Assembly: GCF_030271215.1 (NCBI RefSeq)
Contig: NZ_JASNGB010000106.1
Coordinates: 1,138-10,122, forward strand
Source of the DNA: Deinococcus rhizophilus
Lineage (GTDB): Bacteria; Deinococcota; Deinococci; Deinococcales; Deinococcaceae
Length of the DNA: 8,985 nucleotides
Reading direction: 5' to 3'
This document shows positions 1 to 7,548 of this stretch, one piece after another; the first letter of the stretch is position 1; the number at the start of each line of letters is the position of its first letter. A program made the position numbers and the translations under genes. The notes under the pieces were generated by a model. That model saw only the letters and a list, made by a program, of their open reading frames with translations. It made no database searches and was not told the origin of the DNA.

Positions 1-376
1 CGCCGATCCGCGCCAGCGTCTCCCCGAAGGCCCGCATCGCGTCGCTGGCCTCCAGCTCGGCCACCGCGCGGGCGTTCAGCGCTCCCAGCTCCTCGCGGGT
101 GACGGCGTACTCGGGGGCGTCGTGGCCCTTGAGGGTCCGCAGGACGCTGTAGGCGTTACCCGCCTCCACGGTCGCGCCCTTGCTGGTGGTCACGCGCTCG
201 TCGGTGGTCATGTCGGCGCCGACCAGCGTGATCGCCCCCTGCGAGATCAGGGTCACGCGGTCGCCCCGCTCCTCCATATGGGCGGCGAGTTGCAGCAGCC
301 CCCGCAGGTGCAGCATGTGCGTGAAGAGGTCGAGGTGGGCGAGCATCGCGCCCGCTTTCTTCAGCAGGGTATCCAT
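1..376 (-). CDS. Hypothetical protein, N-terminal part (runs off left edge)
   Basis: The minus-strand frame from ATG at 376 stays open for 125 codons and leaves the window, so the C-terminus is missing. The protein starts MDTLLKKAGAMLAHLDLF, continues with a leucine- and histidine-rich helical stretch (about residues 10-35), then a beta-like segment (RVTLISQGAITLVGADMTT, about 40-58) and a charged, alanine-rich helical part ending ALNARAVAELEASDAMRAF. No signal peptide, membrane segment or catalytic motif is visible, and I do not recognise the family. The start is supported by a promoter-like TTGACA/AACAAT pair ending 6 bases before the ATG and by the absence of a ribosome binding site, which suggests a leaderless message. 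It lies downstream of the protease gene on the same strand, but a hairpin at 437-467 and its own promoter argue for separate transcription. Confidence 0.72.
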   Translation of the reverse strand, partial: MDTLLKKAGAMLAHLDLFTHMLHLRGLLQLAAHMEERGDRVTLISQGAITLVGADMTTDERVTTSKGATVEAGNAYSVLRTLKGHDAPEYAVTREELGALNARAVAELEASDAMRAFGETLARIG

Positions 377-382
377 AGCTGC

Positions 383-410
383 ATTGTTCTGTTTCTGGCA
401 GAATTGTCAA
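383..410 (-). promoter_or_regulatory. Promoter of the left-edge gene, with an overlapping palindrome
   Basis: On the minus strand a perfect TTGACA (-35, 405-410) is followed after 16 bases by AACAAT (-10, 383-388, four of six matches to TATAAT). The ATG at 376 follows after 6 bases, so transcription would begin at or next to the start codon. The spacer holds an 11-bp inverted repeat, TTCTG-G-CAGAA on the plus strand (393-403), placed where a repressor could block polymerase. The promoter elements are seen directly; the operator role is inference. Confidence 0.6.
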
Positions 411-436
411 GTCTTCTTCTTGCAATTCATGAAGTT

Positions 437-467
437 GGGGCGGGCCACCCGCAGGCAGACCCGCCCC
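437..467 (-). terminator. Hairpin downstream of the HtrA-like protease gene
   Basis: GGGGCGGG (437-444) and CCCGCCCC (460-467) form a perfect 8-bp GC stem with a 15-base loop, starting 14 bases after the protease stop codon. On the minus strand no U-run follows (next bases are AACTTC), so it is a GC-rich stem without a canonical tail. It probably ends or stabilises the protease message. Confidence 0.5.
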
Positions 468-480
468 TTTCAGCCCGCCC

Positions 481-1626
481 TCAGTTCCGGACGGCCGTGC
501 GCGGCACCAGCGTCAGGCTCAGGTCCAGTGTCCGGCCCTCCCGCAGCACGCGCAGGGTGATGGTATCGCCGGGCTGGTAGCGCCGCACCGCGAACTGGAA
601 ATCCGAGAAGTTGGCGATGCGCTCGCCATTCACGGCGGTCACGATGTCGCCGGAGATGCGGTTGCCGTCATCGTCGTAGTCGAGCGGCTGGAGGCCCGCT
701 CTGGCGGCAGGGCTGCCGGGCGAGACGCGGGTGAAAAAGGCACCCGGCGTGTCCCCCAGTCCCAGACCCAGCAGGTCGTTGGCTTCCGCGAAGCGGTCGG
801 CGGGAAGGTTGGTCAGGAAATCCAACCGGGGGTCCAGCCCGATCCCGATGACCGGCGCCTCGCGTTTGACCCCCCGTCGCAACTCGGCCAGCCGGGCGTC
901 GGTGCGGGTTACGGGCACCGCGTAGGACGTGATGGCCCCCCGCCGTTCCACGCTGATGTAGCTGATGACGCCCACGGCCTCGCCCCGCGCGTTGATGATG
1001 GGGCCGCCGCTGTCGCCGGGTTGCAGGCGGGTGTTCAGTTCGATGACACCCGACGGAAAGGTCGCCTGATCCGAGGCCACGTCTATCCCGGTGACGCGCC
1101 CGGTTTTCAGCGTCAGGAAGGTGCCGTTGCCGTTGCCGATCGCGAGCGCCGCTTCTCCCACCGCCGGACGCGCGGTCGCCAGCGGCATGGCCGGAATCTG
1201 GGCGGGCAGGTTGACCTTCAGCAGCGCCGTGTCCGAGTTCTCGTCGAAACCCACGATCTCCAGCGAGTAGCGGCCCTTGCCCAGCGTCACCGCGCTGAGG
1301 TTCCGCCCGCCCTTGACCACGTGGTAGGCCGTCAGCGCGTACCCGTCCCCGATGTGAAAGGCCGTGCCCACCCCGTCAGGCTCGGTGCAGTCGTTGGGCG
1401 GACAGTCCTCGATCCGCAGGGTGGCGGGACGCAATTTCTCGTAGAGGGCCCGCAGCGCCGTGGTGTCGGCAGCGGTCAGGGGCGCGGGTGTGGCGCGGGC
1501 GGGCGCGGTCTGCGTGGCTGGGGCGGCGGCGGGCGCGGCAGGCTGGGCCCGCACACTTTCGGAGGCGAGCAGCAGGGCGGCCAGAAGAATCAGGCCGCGC
1601 GGCGCGGCGGTCCGGTTGGCGTTCAT
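481..1626 (-). CDS. HtrA/Deg-like secreted serine protease with one PDZ domain
   Basis: This is a 381-residue S1-type (chymotrypsin-fold) protease, likely degrading damaged proteins outside the cytoplasmic membrane. Residues 1-28 look like a signal peptide (NANR, hydrophobic [11 protein letters not shown], possible cleavage after SVRA), followed by an Ala/Pro-rich linker to about 50. The triad is His102 (LTAYHVV), Asp132 (NSDTALLKV) and Ser206 (QPGDSGGP). A single C-terminal PDZ domain covers about 260-375 (GSPAARAGL at 304-312, [10 protein letters not shown] at 326-335). Two cysteines, Cys75 and Cys80, precede the catalytic core and could form a disulfide. The PDZ carries an acidic insertion with a DxDxDG pattern at 316-321. 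I chose ATG 1626 because it begins the signal peptide and has GGGGAGG 12 bases upstream; the frame stays open further upstream, but those residues do not look like protein. HtrA-family assignment is strong; the specific subfamily is not determined. Confidence 0.9.
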   Translation of the reverse strand: MNANRTAAPRGLILLAALLLASESVRAQPAAPAAAPATQTAPARATPAPLTAADTTALRALYEKLRPATLRIEDCPPNDCTEPDGVGTAFHIGDGYALTAYHVVKGGRNLSAVTLGKGRYSLEIVGFDENSDTALLKVNLPAQIPAMPLATARPAVGEAALAIGNGNGTFLTLKTGRVTGIDVASDQATFPSGVIELNTRLQPGDSGGPIINARGEAVGVISYISVERRGAITSYAVPVTRTDARLAELRRGVKREAPVIGIGLDPRLDFLTNLPADRFAEANDLLGLGLGDTPGAFFTRVSPGSPAARAGLQPLDYDDDGNRISGDIVTAVNGERIANFSDFQFAVRRYQPGDTITLRVLREGRTLDLSLTLVPRTAVRN

Positions 1627-1661
1627 GCCGCAGTGTGGCCTCCCCGGCGAGGGACATGTGT

Positions 1662-1682
1662 GCTCACCCTTGCCTTGTGAGC
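1662..1682. promoter_or_regulatory. Inverted repeat in the protease / cyclotransferase divergent gap
   Basis: Between the divergent protease start (1626) and the broken cyclotransferase gene lies GCTCAC (1662-1667), a 9-base spacer, and GTGAGC (1677-1682). CATGTG occurs as a direct repeat just outside it (1655-1660 and 1687-1692). I could not find a convincing -35/-10 pair for either gene here. The repeat might be an operator or a leader hairpin for the protease message; this is a weak inference. Confidence 0.3.
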
Positions 1683-1715
1683 CGTCCATGTGACCTTGCA
1701 GCGGAGGCTGGCCGG

Positions 1716-2122
1716 ACGAGCCTGAGCCCCGAGTCGCCTCCACGCGTGTTCGTCTACGGCACCCTGCTTCGTCTACGGCACCCTGCGGCCCGCCGGAGTC
1801 GCGGGCGGCGGTTCTGCCGGGCTTCCGGCTGCTGCACCTCTCGCCCGAGAATTCCCCCGCCCCTGTGCCGGGTCGCCCGGACGAACGCGTGCGCGGCGAG
1901 GTGCTGACCTACCCTCCAGAGGTCTGGGCACGGGTTCTGCCCCTTCTCGACGCGCTGGAAGGCGTGCGCGACATGCCGCCCCTCTACCACCGGCACCGGG
2001 TGACCGCAGTGCCCGGGGCAGGAGGCCCGGAGGCCGTCTGGACCTCCGTGTACGCGGACCGGGCGCGGCTGACCCGCCCCGGCGCGGTGCCTGCGCCCGG
2101 CGGCGACTGGCCCCAGCAATAG
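1716..2122 (+). pseudogene. Frameshifted gamma-glutamylcyclotransferase-family gene
   Basis: Pieces of one AIG2/GGCT-fold protein lie in different frames. The hallmark VFVYGTL is encoded at 1746-1766. After a 19-bp tandem duplication, FVYGTLRP recurs in a second frame at 1768-1791. From about 1797 a third frame reads [16 protein letters not shown], continues through [15 protein letters not shown] and LDALEGVRDMPPLY, and ends at TAG 2120-2122. The LDALEG segment holds the glutamate that is catalytic in this family. Removing one copy of the duplication does not restore the frame; one extra base near 1787-1797 must also be removed. There is also no normal start: GGAGG at 1703-1707 is followed 8 bases later by ACG (1716), where an ATG would give [17 protein letters not shown]. 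Alternatives are GTG 1746 as start, or sequencing or assembly error. The intact ancestor would be about 125 residues, normal for the family. Confidence 0.7.
1749..1786. repeat. 19-bp perfect tandem duplication
   Basis: TTCGTCTACGGCACCCTGC occurs twice back to back, at 1749-1767 and 1768-1786, with no mismatch and no spacer. It duplicates the codons of the conserved FVYGTL motif of the cyclotransferase-family gene. Because 19 is not a multiple of three, it shifts the reading frame by one. It looks like a slipped-strand or replication duplication rather than a functional repeat. Confidence 0.92.
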
Positions 2123-2125
2123 AAA

Positions 2126-2152
2126 CCCGCCCCCGGACAGGCCAGGGGCGGG
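2126..2152 (-). terminator. rpsO terminator, shared with the convergent gene
   Basis: CCCGCCCC (2126-2133) and GGGGCGGG (2145-2152) form a perfect 8-bp stem with an 11-base loop. On the minus strand the stem is followed by TTTCTATTG, a short U-rich tail suited to ending rpsO. It lies between two convergent genes and may also work in the plus direction. Confidence 0.75.
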
Positions 2153-2168
2153 CAGTGCCGGGGGGCGT

Positions 2169-2444
<276 letters not shown>

Positions 2445-2539
2445 GGGCTACCTCTGGTGTTGTGAAGTCCCGCACGCAGCAGCCGGGGCAAGAGGCCGGT
2501 TCCCGTAAGCCCAGCCTGGCCCCACCACTCGCGGCGGCA
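2445..2539 (-). promoter_or_regulatory. rpsO 5' leader, candidate S15 autoregulatory RNA
   Basis: If transcription starts about 7 bases after the -10 box, rpsO has a leader near 95 bases. On the minus strand GGGGC (2523-2519) can pair with GCCCC (2489-2485), enclosing AGGC/GCCT (2517-2514 with 2496-2493) and a small CGG-GAA-CCG hairpin. Closer to the gene GGCT (2484-2481) can pair with AGCC (2449-2446), bringing a helix next to the AGAGGT ribosome binding site at 2455-2450. S15 represses its own translation through structured leaders in several unrelated lineages; that this leader does so is inference. Confidence 0.45.
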
Positions 2540-2545
2540 AAGGTG

Positions 2546-2573
2546 AGACTAGCACACGGGCCGCGCCTGACAA
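2546..2573 (-). promoter_or_regulatory. rpsO promoter
   Basis: On the minus strand TTGTCA (-35, 2568-2573, five of six) is followed after 16 bases by TAGTCT (-10, 2546-2551, which fits TANNNT). It lies back to back with the tRNA-Leu promoter: the two -35 boxes face away from each other and are 11 bases apart. Confidence 0.6.
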
Positions 2574-2584
2574 GAGGACGCCGG

Positions 2585-2613
2585 TTGACAAGCGTGGGGC
2601 CGCCGCCTATCAT
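2585..2613 (+). promoter_or_regulatory. Strong promoter of tRNA-Leu
   Basis: A perfect TTGACA (2585-2590) is followed by an ideal 17-base spacer and TATCAT (2608-2613, five of six). Transcription would begin near 2620, about 13 bases before the tRNA. It is the closest match to a housekeeping sigma consensus in the window, as expected for a stable RNA gene. Confidence 0.8.
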
Positions 2614-2632
2614 CCTTTTCGCTTCAACCGTT

Positions 2633-2717
2633 GCTGGGGTGGCGGAACTGGTAGACGCACTAGCTTGAGGTGCTAGCGCCGCGAGGCGTGTGGGTTCAAG
2701 TCCCATCTCCAGCACCA
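2633..2717 (+). tRNA. tRNA-Leu, anticodon GAG
   Basis: The acceptor stem GCTGGGG (2633-2639) pairs with CTCCAGC (2707-2713) with one G-U pair, and the discriminator A plus CCA are encoded (2714-2717). The anticodon stem CTAGC (2660-2664) pairs with GCTAG (2672-2676) around loop TTGAGGT, giving anticodon GAG at 2667-2669, which reads CUC and CUU leucine codons. The D arm has the usual GGTAGA and the T arm GGGTTCAAGTCCC. A long variable arm (stem GCC/GGC near 2678-2687) marks it as a class II tRNA. All stems look intact. Confidence 0.96.
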
Positions 2718-2722
2718 ACGGG

Positions 2723-2766
2723 CCGCCGGACTCTTTTCAGGGGTCCGGCGGTGCTCTTTGCTCTCT
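2723..2766 (+). terminator. tRNA-Leu terminator
   Basis: CCGCCGGAC (2723-2731) and GTCCGGCGG (2743-2751) form a perfect 9-bp stem with an 11-base loop, followed by the T-rich TGCTCTTTGCTCTCTG. It begins 6 bases after the tRNA 3' end, so it should separate tRNA-Leu from the SRP RNA gene. The stretch after it (2767-2794) contains only CTGTCTG repeated twice (2771-2777, 2780-2786). Confidence 0.8.
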
Positions 2767-2794
2767 GTGTCTGTCTGGGCTGTCTGTGCCCGCT

Positions 2795-2823
2795 CCGGCA
2801 GGGTTCCAGAGGTGTGCTATTCT
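2795..2823 (+). promoter_or_regulatory. SRP RNA promoter (extended -10)
   Basis: TATTCT (2818-2823) is preceded by TG one base upstream (TGCTATTCT), an extended -10 element. The best -35, CCGGCA at 2795-2800 with a 17-base spacer, is weak (three of six). The predicted start near 2830 agrees with the first paired base of the SRP RNA. Confidence 0.6.
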
Positions 2824-2830
2824 CCGCAGC

Positions 2831-2932
<102 letters not shown>

Positions 2933-2947
2933 TTTTTTGTGCTCGGG

Positions 2948-3886
2948 TCAGGCGAGGAGCCGCGCCGCCGCCTCCAGATAGCGGGCGCCGGGGTCCGGCA
3001 GGCCGTGATGACGCAGGTACAGGCCCGTCGAGACCCTTACCAGAACTGTCCATTGCCAGACCGCCTCGGGGTCGGTGCCGGTCGCCCGCGCCATCCGGTC
3101 GCACCAGCCGCGCACCTCTGACCGGGGATGGTCCGAGGCCAGCAGATGAGAGTTCCAGCCCCGCAGCGCCACCCCGAGGTCGTATTCGGGTTCGCACAGG
3201 AAGCCCTCGGGGTCCACGAACACGTAGCCCGTCTCCGCGCCGGGGCGGGCCGCCTCTACTCGCAGCAGATTCCCGACATGGGGGTCGCCGTGGACAAGGA
3301 CCTGCCGGGCCGGGTCGCGGGCCTCGTACCGCTCGTGGGCGTAGCGCAGGGCCTGCCGCACCGCCGCCTGAATCTCCCGGTCCTCCCCCGCGAGGTCGCG
3401 GATCAGGGTCAGCAGGCTGGCTGCCCTGTGCTCGGTGCTGCCGGGCAGGGCGCAGCGTCCAGGCGGCACCTGCCAGGCCTGCTTCAGCGTCGCGGCGGTC
3501 AGGGCCAGCGCGGCGGGAAGGTCATGGTCCTTCTCCGCCGACGGCCCGAGGGCCTCCAGCAGCAGGGCTCCCCGGCCGGGGTCATGCCTCAGCACCCGCA
3601 CGTAGCCGTGTCCCCGGGCCGCCAGGAGGGTGGAGATCTGCGTCTCCAGCGCGGGCTCCGGCAGGGCCAGCTTGAGCACGGCCCGCCCACCGTCCGCGCC
3701 GGTGACCCGGCACACGTAAGAACGGCTGCCCCCCGTCAGGGCCTCGCCCCTCTGCAGCTCCCAGTCCCGGCACTGGCGCTCCACCGCGCCCGGCAGCGAG
3801 TCCAGCCACTGCTGACCGGGGGCGCCCAGACTCCCCGCGTAGGCCCGCACGGTGGGTTCGACCTCCAGGAAAAGGGAGTCGTCCAT
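2948..3886 (-). CDS. Aminoglycoside/hydroxyurea phosphotransferase family kinase
   Basis: The 312-residue product has the APH (protein kinase-like) fold, and the layout resembles the APH(6)/hydroxyurea kinase subfamily: WLDSLPGAVERQCRDW near 27-42, Lys72 in AVLKLAL as the ATP-binding lysine, Glu81, and GALLLEAL (106-113) in the hinge. The catalytic loop is HGDPHVGN (199-206), with Asp201 as likely base and Asn206 as metal ligand. VDPEG (224-228) gives Asp225, the DFG-type metal aspartate. EPEYDLGVALRGW follows, as in the family. It would move the gamma-phosphate of ATP to a small-molecule hydroxyl; the real substrate cannot be read from sequence, and many chromosomal members are not resistance genes. 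ATG 3886 follows the upstream gene's stop by 5 bases with a poor ribosome binding site, which suggests translational coupling in a two-gene operon. Confidence 0.85.
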   Translation of the reverse strand: MDDSLFLEVEPTVRAYAGSLGAPGQQWLDSLPGAVERQCRDWELQRGEALTGGSRSYVCRVTGADGGRAVLKLALPEPALETQISTLLAARGHGYVRVLRHDPGRGALLLEALGPSAEKDHDLPAALALTAATLKQAWQVPPGRCALPGSTEHRAASLLTLIRDLAGEDREIQAAVRQALRYAHERYEARDPARQVLVHGDPHVGNLLRVEAARPGAETGYVFVDPEGFLCEPEYDLGVALRGWNSHLLASDHPRSEVRGWCDRMARATGTDPEAVWQWTVLVRVSTGLYLRHHGLPDPGARYLEAAARLLA

Positions 3887-3891
3887 GAGGC

Positions 3892-4263
3892 TCAGCGCGT
3901 TTTGGGCACCAGCACCAGCGCCTGCGTTTCCTTCACCACGGCGAGCCCCCGCAGCCGCTCGGGGTCGAGGTCCCCGGCCTTTGCCAGCGCCTCGGCCTTT
4001 TTGCGGTCGATGGTGGCGGCCTCCAGCGCGGCGGCGTCCCCGAACACGTCGCGGAAGCGGTCGAGCGGGTACTCGACCCGGCGCGACACCTTGAGTTCGG
4101 CGCGGTAGAGGTCGGTCTCGGCCCGCTCGCCCGCCGCGAGCGCGGCCTTGATGCGGGCGCCGAGGTCGTCGCGCTCGGCCTCCAGGCCCAGCAGGGTGTC
4201 GCGCAGGGTGGCGTAGCGCTCCAGCAGCTCGTCCAGTGTCAGGTCCTCAGAACGGCCCGTCAT
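3892..4263 (-). CDS. Small coiled-coil-like hypothetical protein
   Basis: A 123-residue soluble protein that I do not recognise. Residues 8-52 ([27 protein letters not shown], continuing) have leucines at heptad-like spacing and a high charge, suggesting a coiled coil. A middle segment, [21 protein letters not shown] (56-76), is followed by an Ala/Lys-rich helix and a short strand-like end, [11 protein letters not shown]. There are no cysteines, signal peptide or membrane segments. I placed the start at ATG 4263; the frame is open upstream, but that extension runs across the divergent carbonic anhydrase gene. AGAGG lies only 2 bases before the ATG, too close for normal use, while TATCGT ends 8 bases before it, so a leaderless message is possible. 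It is the first gene of an operon with the kinase downstream (5-base gap), so a link to that enzyme is possible but unproven. Confidence 0.75.
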   Translation of the reverse strand: MTGRSEDLTLDELLERYATLRDTLLGLEAERDDLGARIKAALAAGERAETDLYRAELKVSRRVEYPLDRFRDVFGDAAALEAATIDRKKAEALAKAGDLDPERLRGLAVVKETQALVLVPKTR

Positions 4264-4268
4264 CGCCT

Positions 4269-4283
4269 CTGACGATACGTCAG
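4269..4283. promoter_or_regulatory. Palindromic candidate operator in a divergent promoter region
   Basis: CTGACG-ATA-CGTCAG is a perfect inverted repeat with 6-bp arms and a 3-bp centre, lying 6 bases from the coiled-coil gene start and 15-24 bases from the carbonic anhydrase start. On the minus strand it contains TATCGT, a possible -10 for the coiled-coil/kinase operon. On the plus strand its left arm (CTGACG) is a possible -35 for the carbonic anhydrase. A factor bound here could control both directions; the role is inferred. Confidence 0.45.
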
Positions 4284-4293
4284 GAGCGGCGGG

Positions 4294-4306
4294 TAGGATG
4301 CGGAAC
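4294..4306 (+). promoter_or_regulatory. Candidate leaderless -10 box of carbonic anhydrase
   Basis: TAGGAT (4294-4299) fits the TANNNT -10 pattern and is followed by 7 bases and then GTG at 4307. That spacing would put the first transcribed base at the GTG, which would then be the start codon. The box overlaps the alternative ATG at 4298, so only one of the two readings can be right. Confidence 0.4.
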
Positions 4307-5032
4307 GTGAACGAGCCCACCCCTCCTTTTGACCCGGCGGACCTCGAGCGGCGCATCCTGGACGCCGTGCGGCGCGGGGCCAGCATGCAGGACATCGCCG
4401 CCCTGCGCCCCGACCGCATGGCCTCACCGGAGGACGCGATCGAGGCGCTCAAGGACGGCAACGCCCGCTTCTTTTCCGGGCAGGCCACCCGCCCCGAGGC
4501 CAACGCCAACCAGCGCCGCGCCCAGATCATGGGGCAGACCCCCTTCGCGGCGGTGCTGGCCTGCAGCGACAGCCGGGTGCCGGTGGAGATCGTCTTCGAT
4601 CAGGGCCTCGGGGACCTGTTCGTGGTGCGGGTGGCGGGCAACGTGGTGGGCGAGTCGGAACTGGGCACCCTCGAGTACGCGATCCGGCACCTCGACGTGC
4701 GCCTGATCGTGGTCATGGGGCACGAGGGCTGCGGAGCCGTCGCCGCCGCGCTGCTGCCCGAGGGCGACCTCGCCCGCGAGCCCGAGCACCTGCGCCGGTT
4801 GATCGCCCGCATCCAGCCCAGCGTCCGGGACCTGCCTCCCATCCGCGACAAGAAGGCCCGGATGCGCGAGGCCGTCCTGAACAATGTCCGCCATCAGGCC
4901 GCCGCCCTGCGCGGGCAGCCCGTGATCCGGGAGGCCGAGGCGAACGGACAGGTGCGGGTGATCGGCGCCTTTTACGAGATCGGCTCGGGCGCGGTGGACT
5001 TCCTGACCGAGGACGACGACCTGCGGGTGTGA
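4298..5032 (+). CDS. Beta-class carbonic anhydrase
   Basis: The enzyme interconverts carbon dioxide and bicarbonate with a zinc ion, supplying bicarbonate for carboxylases and helping pH balance in the cytoplasm. The 244-residue frame carries the beta-class signatures: Cys89, Asp91 and Arg93 in ACSDSRVP, then His142 and Cys145 in GHEGCGAV. Cys89, His142 and Cys145 are zinc ligands, and the Asp91-Arg93 pair controls the active site. [16 protein letters not shown] (102-117) and the C-terminal [14 protein letters not shown] (223-236) are also typical. An N-terminal helix-rich extension of about 45 residues precedes the core ([14 protein letters not shown]). No signal peptide is seen. ATG 4298 has AGGAG 11 bases upstream; GTG 4307 is an alternative start for a leaderless message and would shorten the protein by 3 residues. 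It is divergent from the coiled-coil/kinase pair. Confidence 0.94.
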   Translation: MRNVNEPTPPFDPADLERRILDAVRRGASMQDIAALRPDRMASPEDAIEALKDGNARFFSGQATRPEANANQRRAQIMGQTPFAAVLACSDSRVPVEIVFDQGLGDLFVVRVAGNVVGESELGTLEYAIRHLDVRLIVVMGHEGCGAVAAALLPEGDLAREPEHLRRLIARIQPSVRDLPPIRDKKARMREAVLNNVRHQAAALRGQPVIREAEANGQVRVIGAFYEIGSGAVDFLTEDDDLRV

Positions 5033-5061
5033 CGGCTCCTGCGGGCCAGCCGGACCCGCGC

Positions 5062-5142
5062 TAGAATGCGCCCCAACACGCGCCCCCAGCCTTCTTTCCG
5101 GTGGGCGCGTCTTTCGGGGTCAGGACAAGGAGACGAGGGACC
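5062..5142 (+). promoter_or_regulatory. yebC promoter and leader hairpin
   Basis: TAGAAT (5062-5067) matches five of six -10 positions; the -35 at 5039-5044 (CTGCGG, 17-base spacer) is weak. Transcription from here would make a leader of about 69 bases. That leader contains ACGCGCCC (5078-5085) pairing perfectly with GGGCGCGT (5103-5110), followed by CTTTC, which looks like a terminator or attenuator. The ribosome binding site AAGGAG is at 5127-5132. The hairpin may instead be the carbonic anhydrase terminator. Confidence 0.5.
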
Positions 5143-5877
<735 letters not shown>

Positions 5878-5894
5878 GCGTCTGATTTCTGGAA

Positions 5895-5940
5895 GGGGAA
5901 GCGGCAGAGGGCAGGGCATTTCCTCCTCTGCCGCTTCCCC
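5895..5940. terminator. Long perfect hairpin between convergent genes
   Basis: A 16-bp stem without mismatch (GGGGAAGCGGCAGAGG at 5895-5910, its complement at 5925-5940) encloses a 14-base loop. It begins 17 bases after the yebC stop and ends 8 bases before the amidohydrolase stop, so it most likely ends both transcripts. Neither strand has a clear T-run. Confidence 0.8.
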
Positions 5941-5948
5941 GTTCGCGC

Positions 5949-7469
<1,521 letters not shown>

Positions 7470-7482
7470 GCCCCCCAGCGTA
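7470..7482 (-). promoter_or_regulatory. Leaderless -10 box of the amidohydrolase gene
   Basis: On the minus strand TACGCT (7477-7482) is followed by GGGGGGC and then the ATG at 7469. A -10 box 7 bases from the start codon puts the transcript start on the A of ATG. No good -35 is visible. It mirrors the response regulator promoter in the same gap. Confidence 0.55.
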
Positions 7483-7535
7483 GCCCGGCCAGCGGGGGTG
7501 TGAATCCTGGTACGTGTCCGGGCTCTGGCCGCTGC

Positions 7536-7548
7536 TACACTGCCCCCC
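7536..7548 (+). promoter_or_regulatory. Leaderless -10 box of the response regulator gene
   Basis: TACACT (7536-7541) fits TANNNT and is followed by GCCCCCC and ATG at 7549, again 7 bases. There is no ribosome binding site. No clear -35 is seen; the start may depend on an activator or on the extended region upstream. Confidence 0.58.

Noticed and set aside
122..580. A plus-strand open frame covering the left-edge gene and the protease end
   Set aside because: It crosses a promoter, a hairpin and two minus-strand genes, and shows no protein-like pattern.
2568..2592. Direct repeat of TGACAAG as a possible regulator-binding array
   Set aside because: Both copies are accounted for by the back-to-back -35 boxes of the rpsO and tRNA-Leu promoters.
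2771..2786. CTGTCTG repeated twice, as a possible repeat element
   Set aside because: Two 7-base copies in the T/C-rich tail of the tRNA terminator are not enough to support a functional repeat.
3128..4108. A long plus-strand open frame opposite the kinase and coiled-coil genes
   Set aside because: It spans two minus-strand genes and their junction, has no domain, and its composition is that of a GC-rich shadow; the opposite strand encodes a kinase with every catalytic motif.
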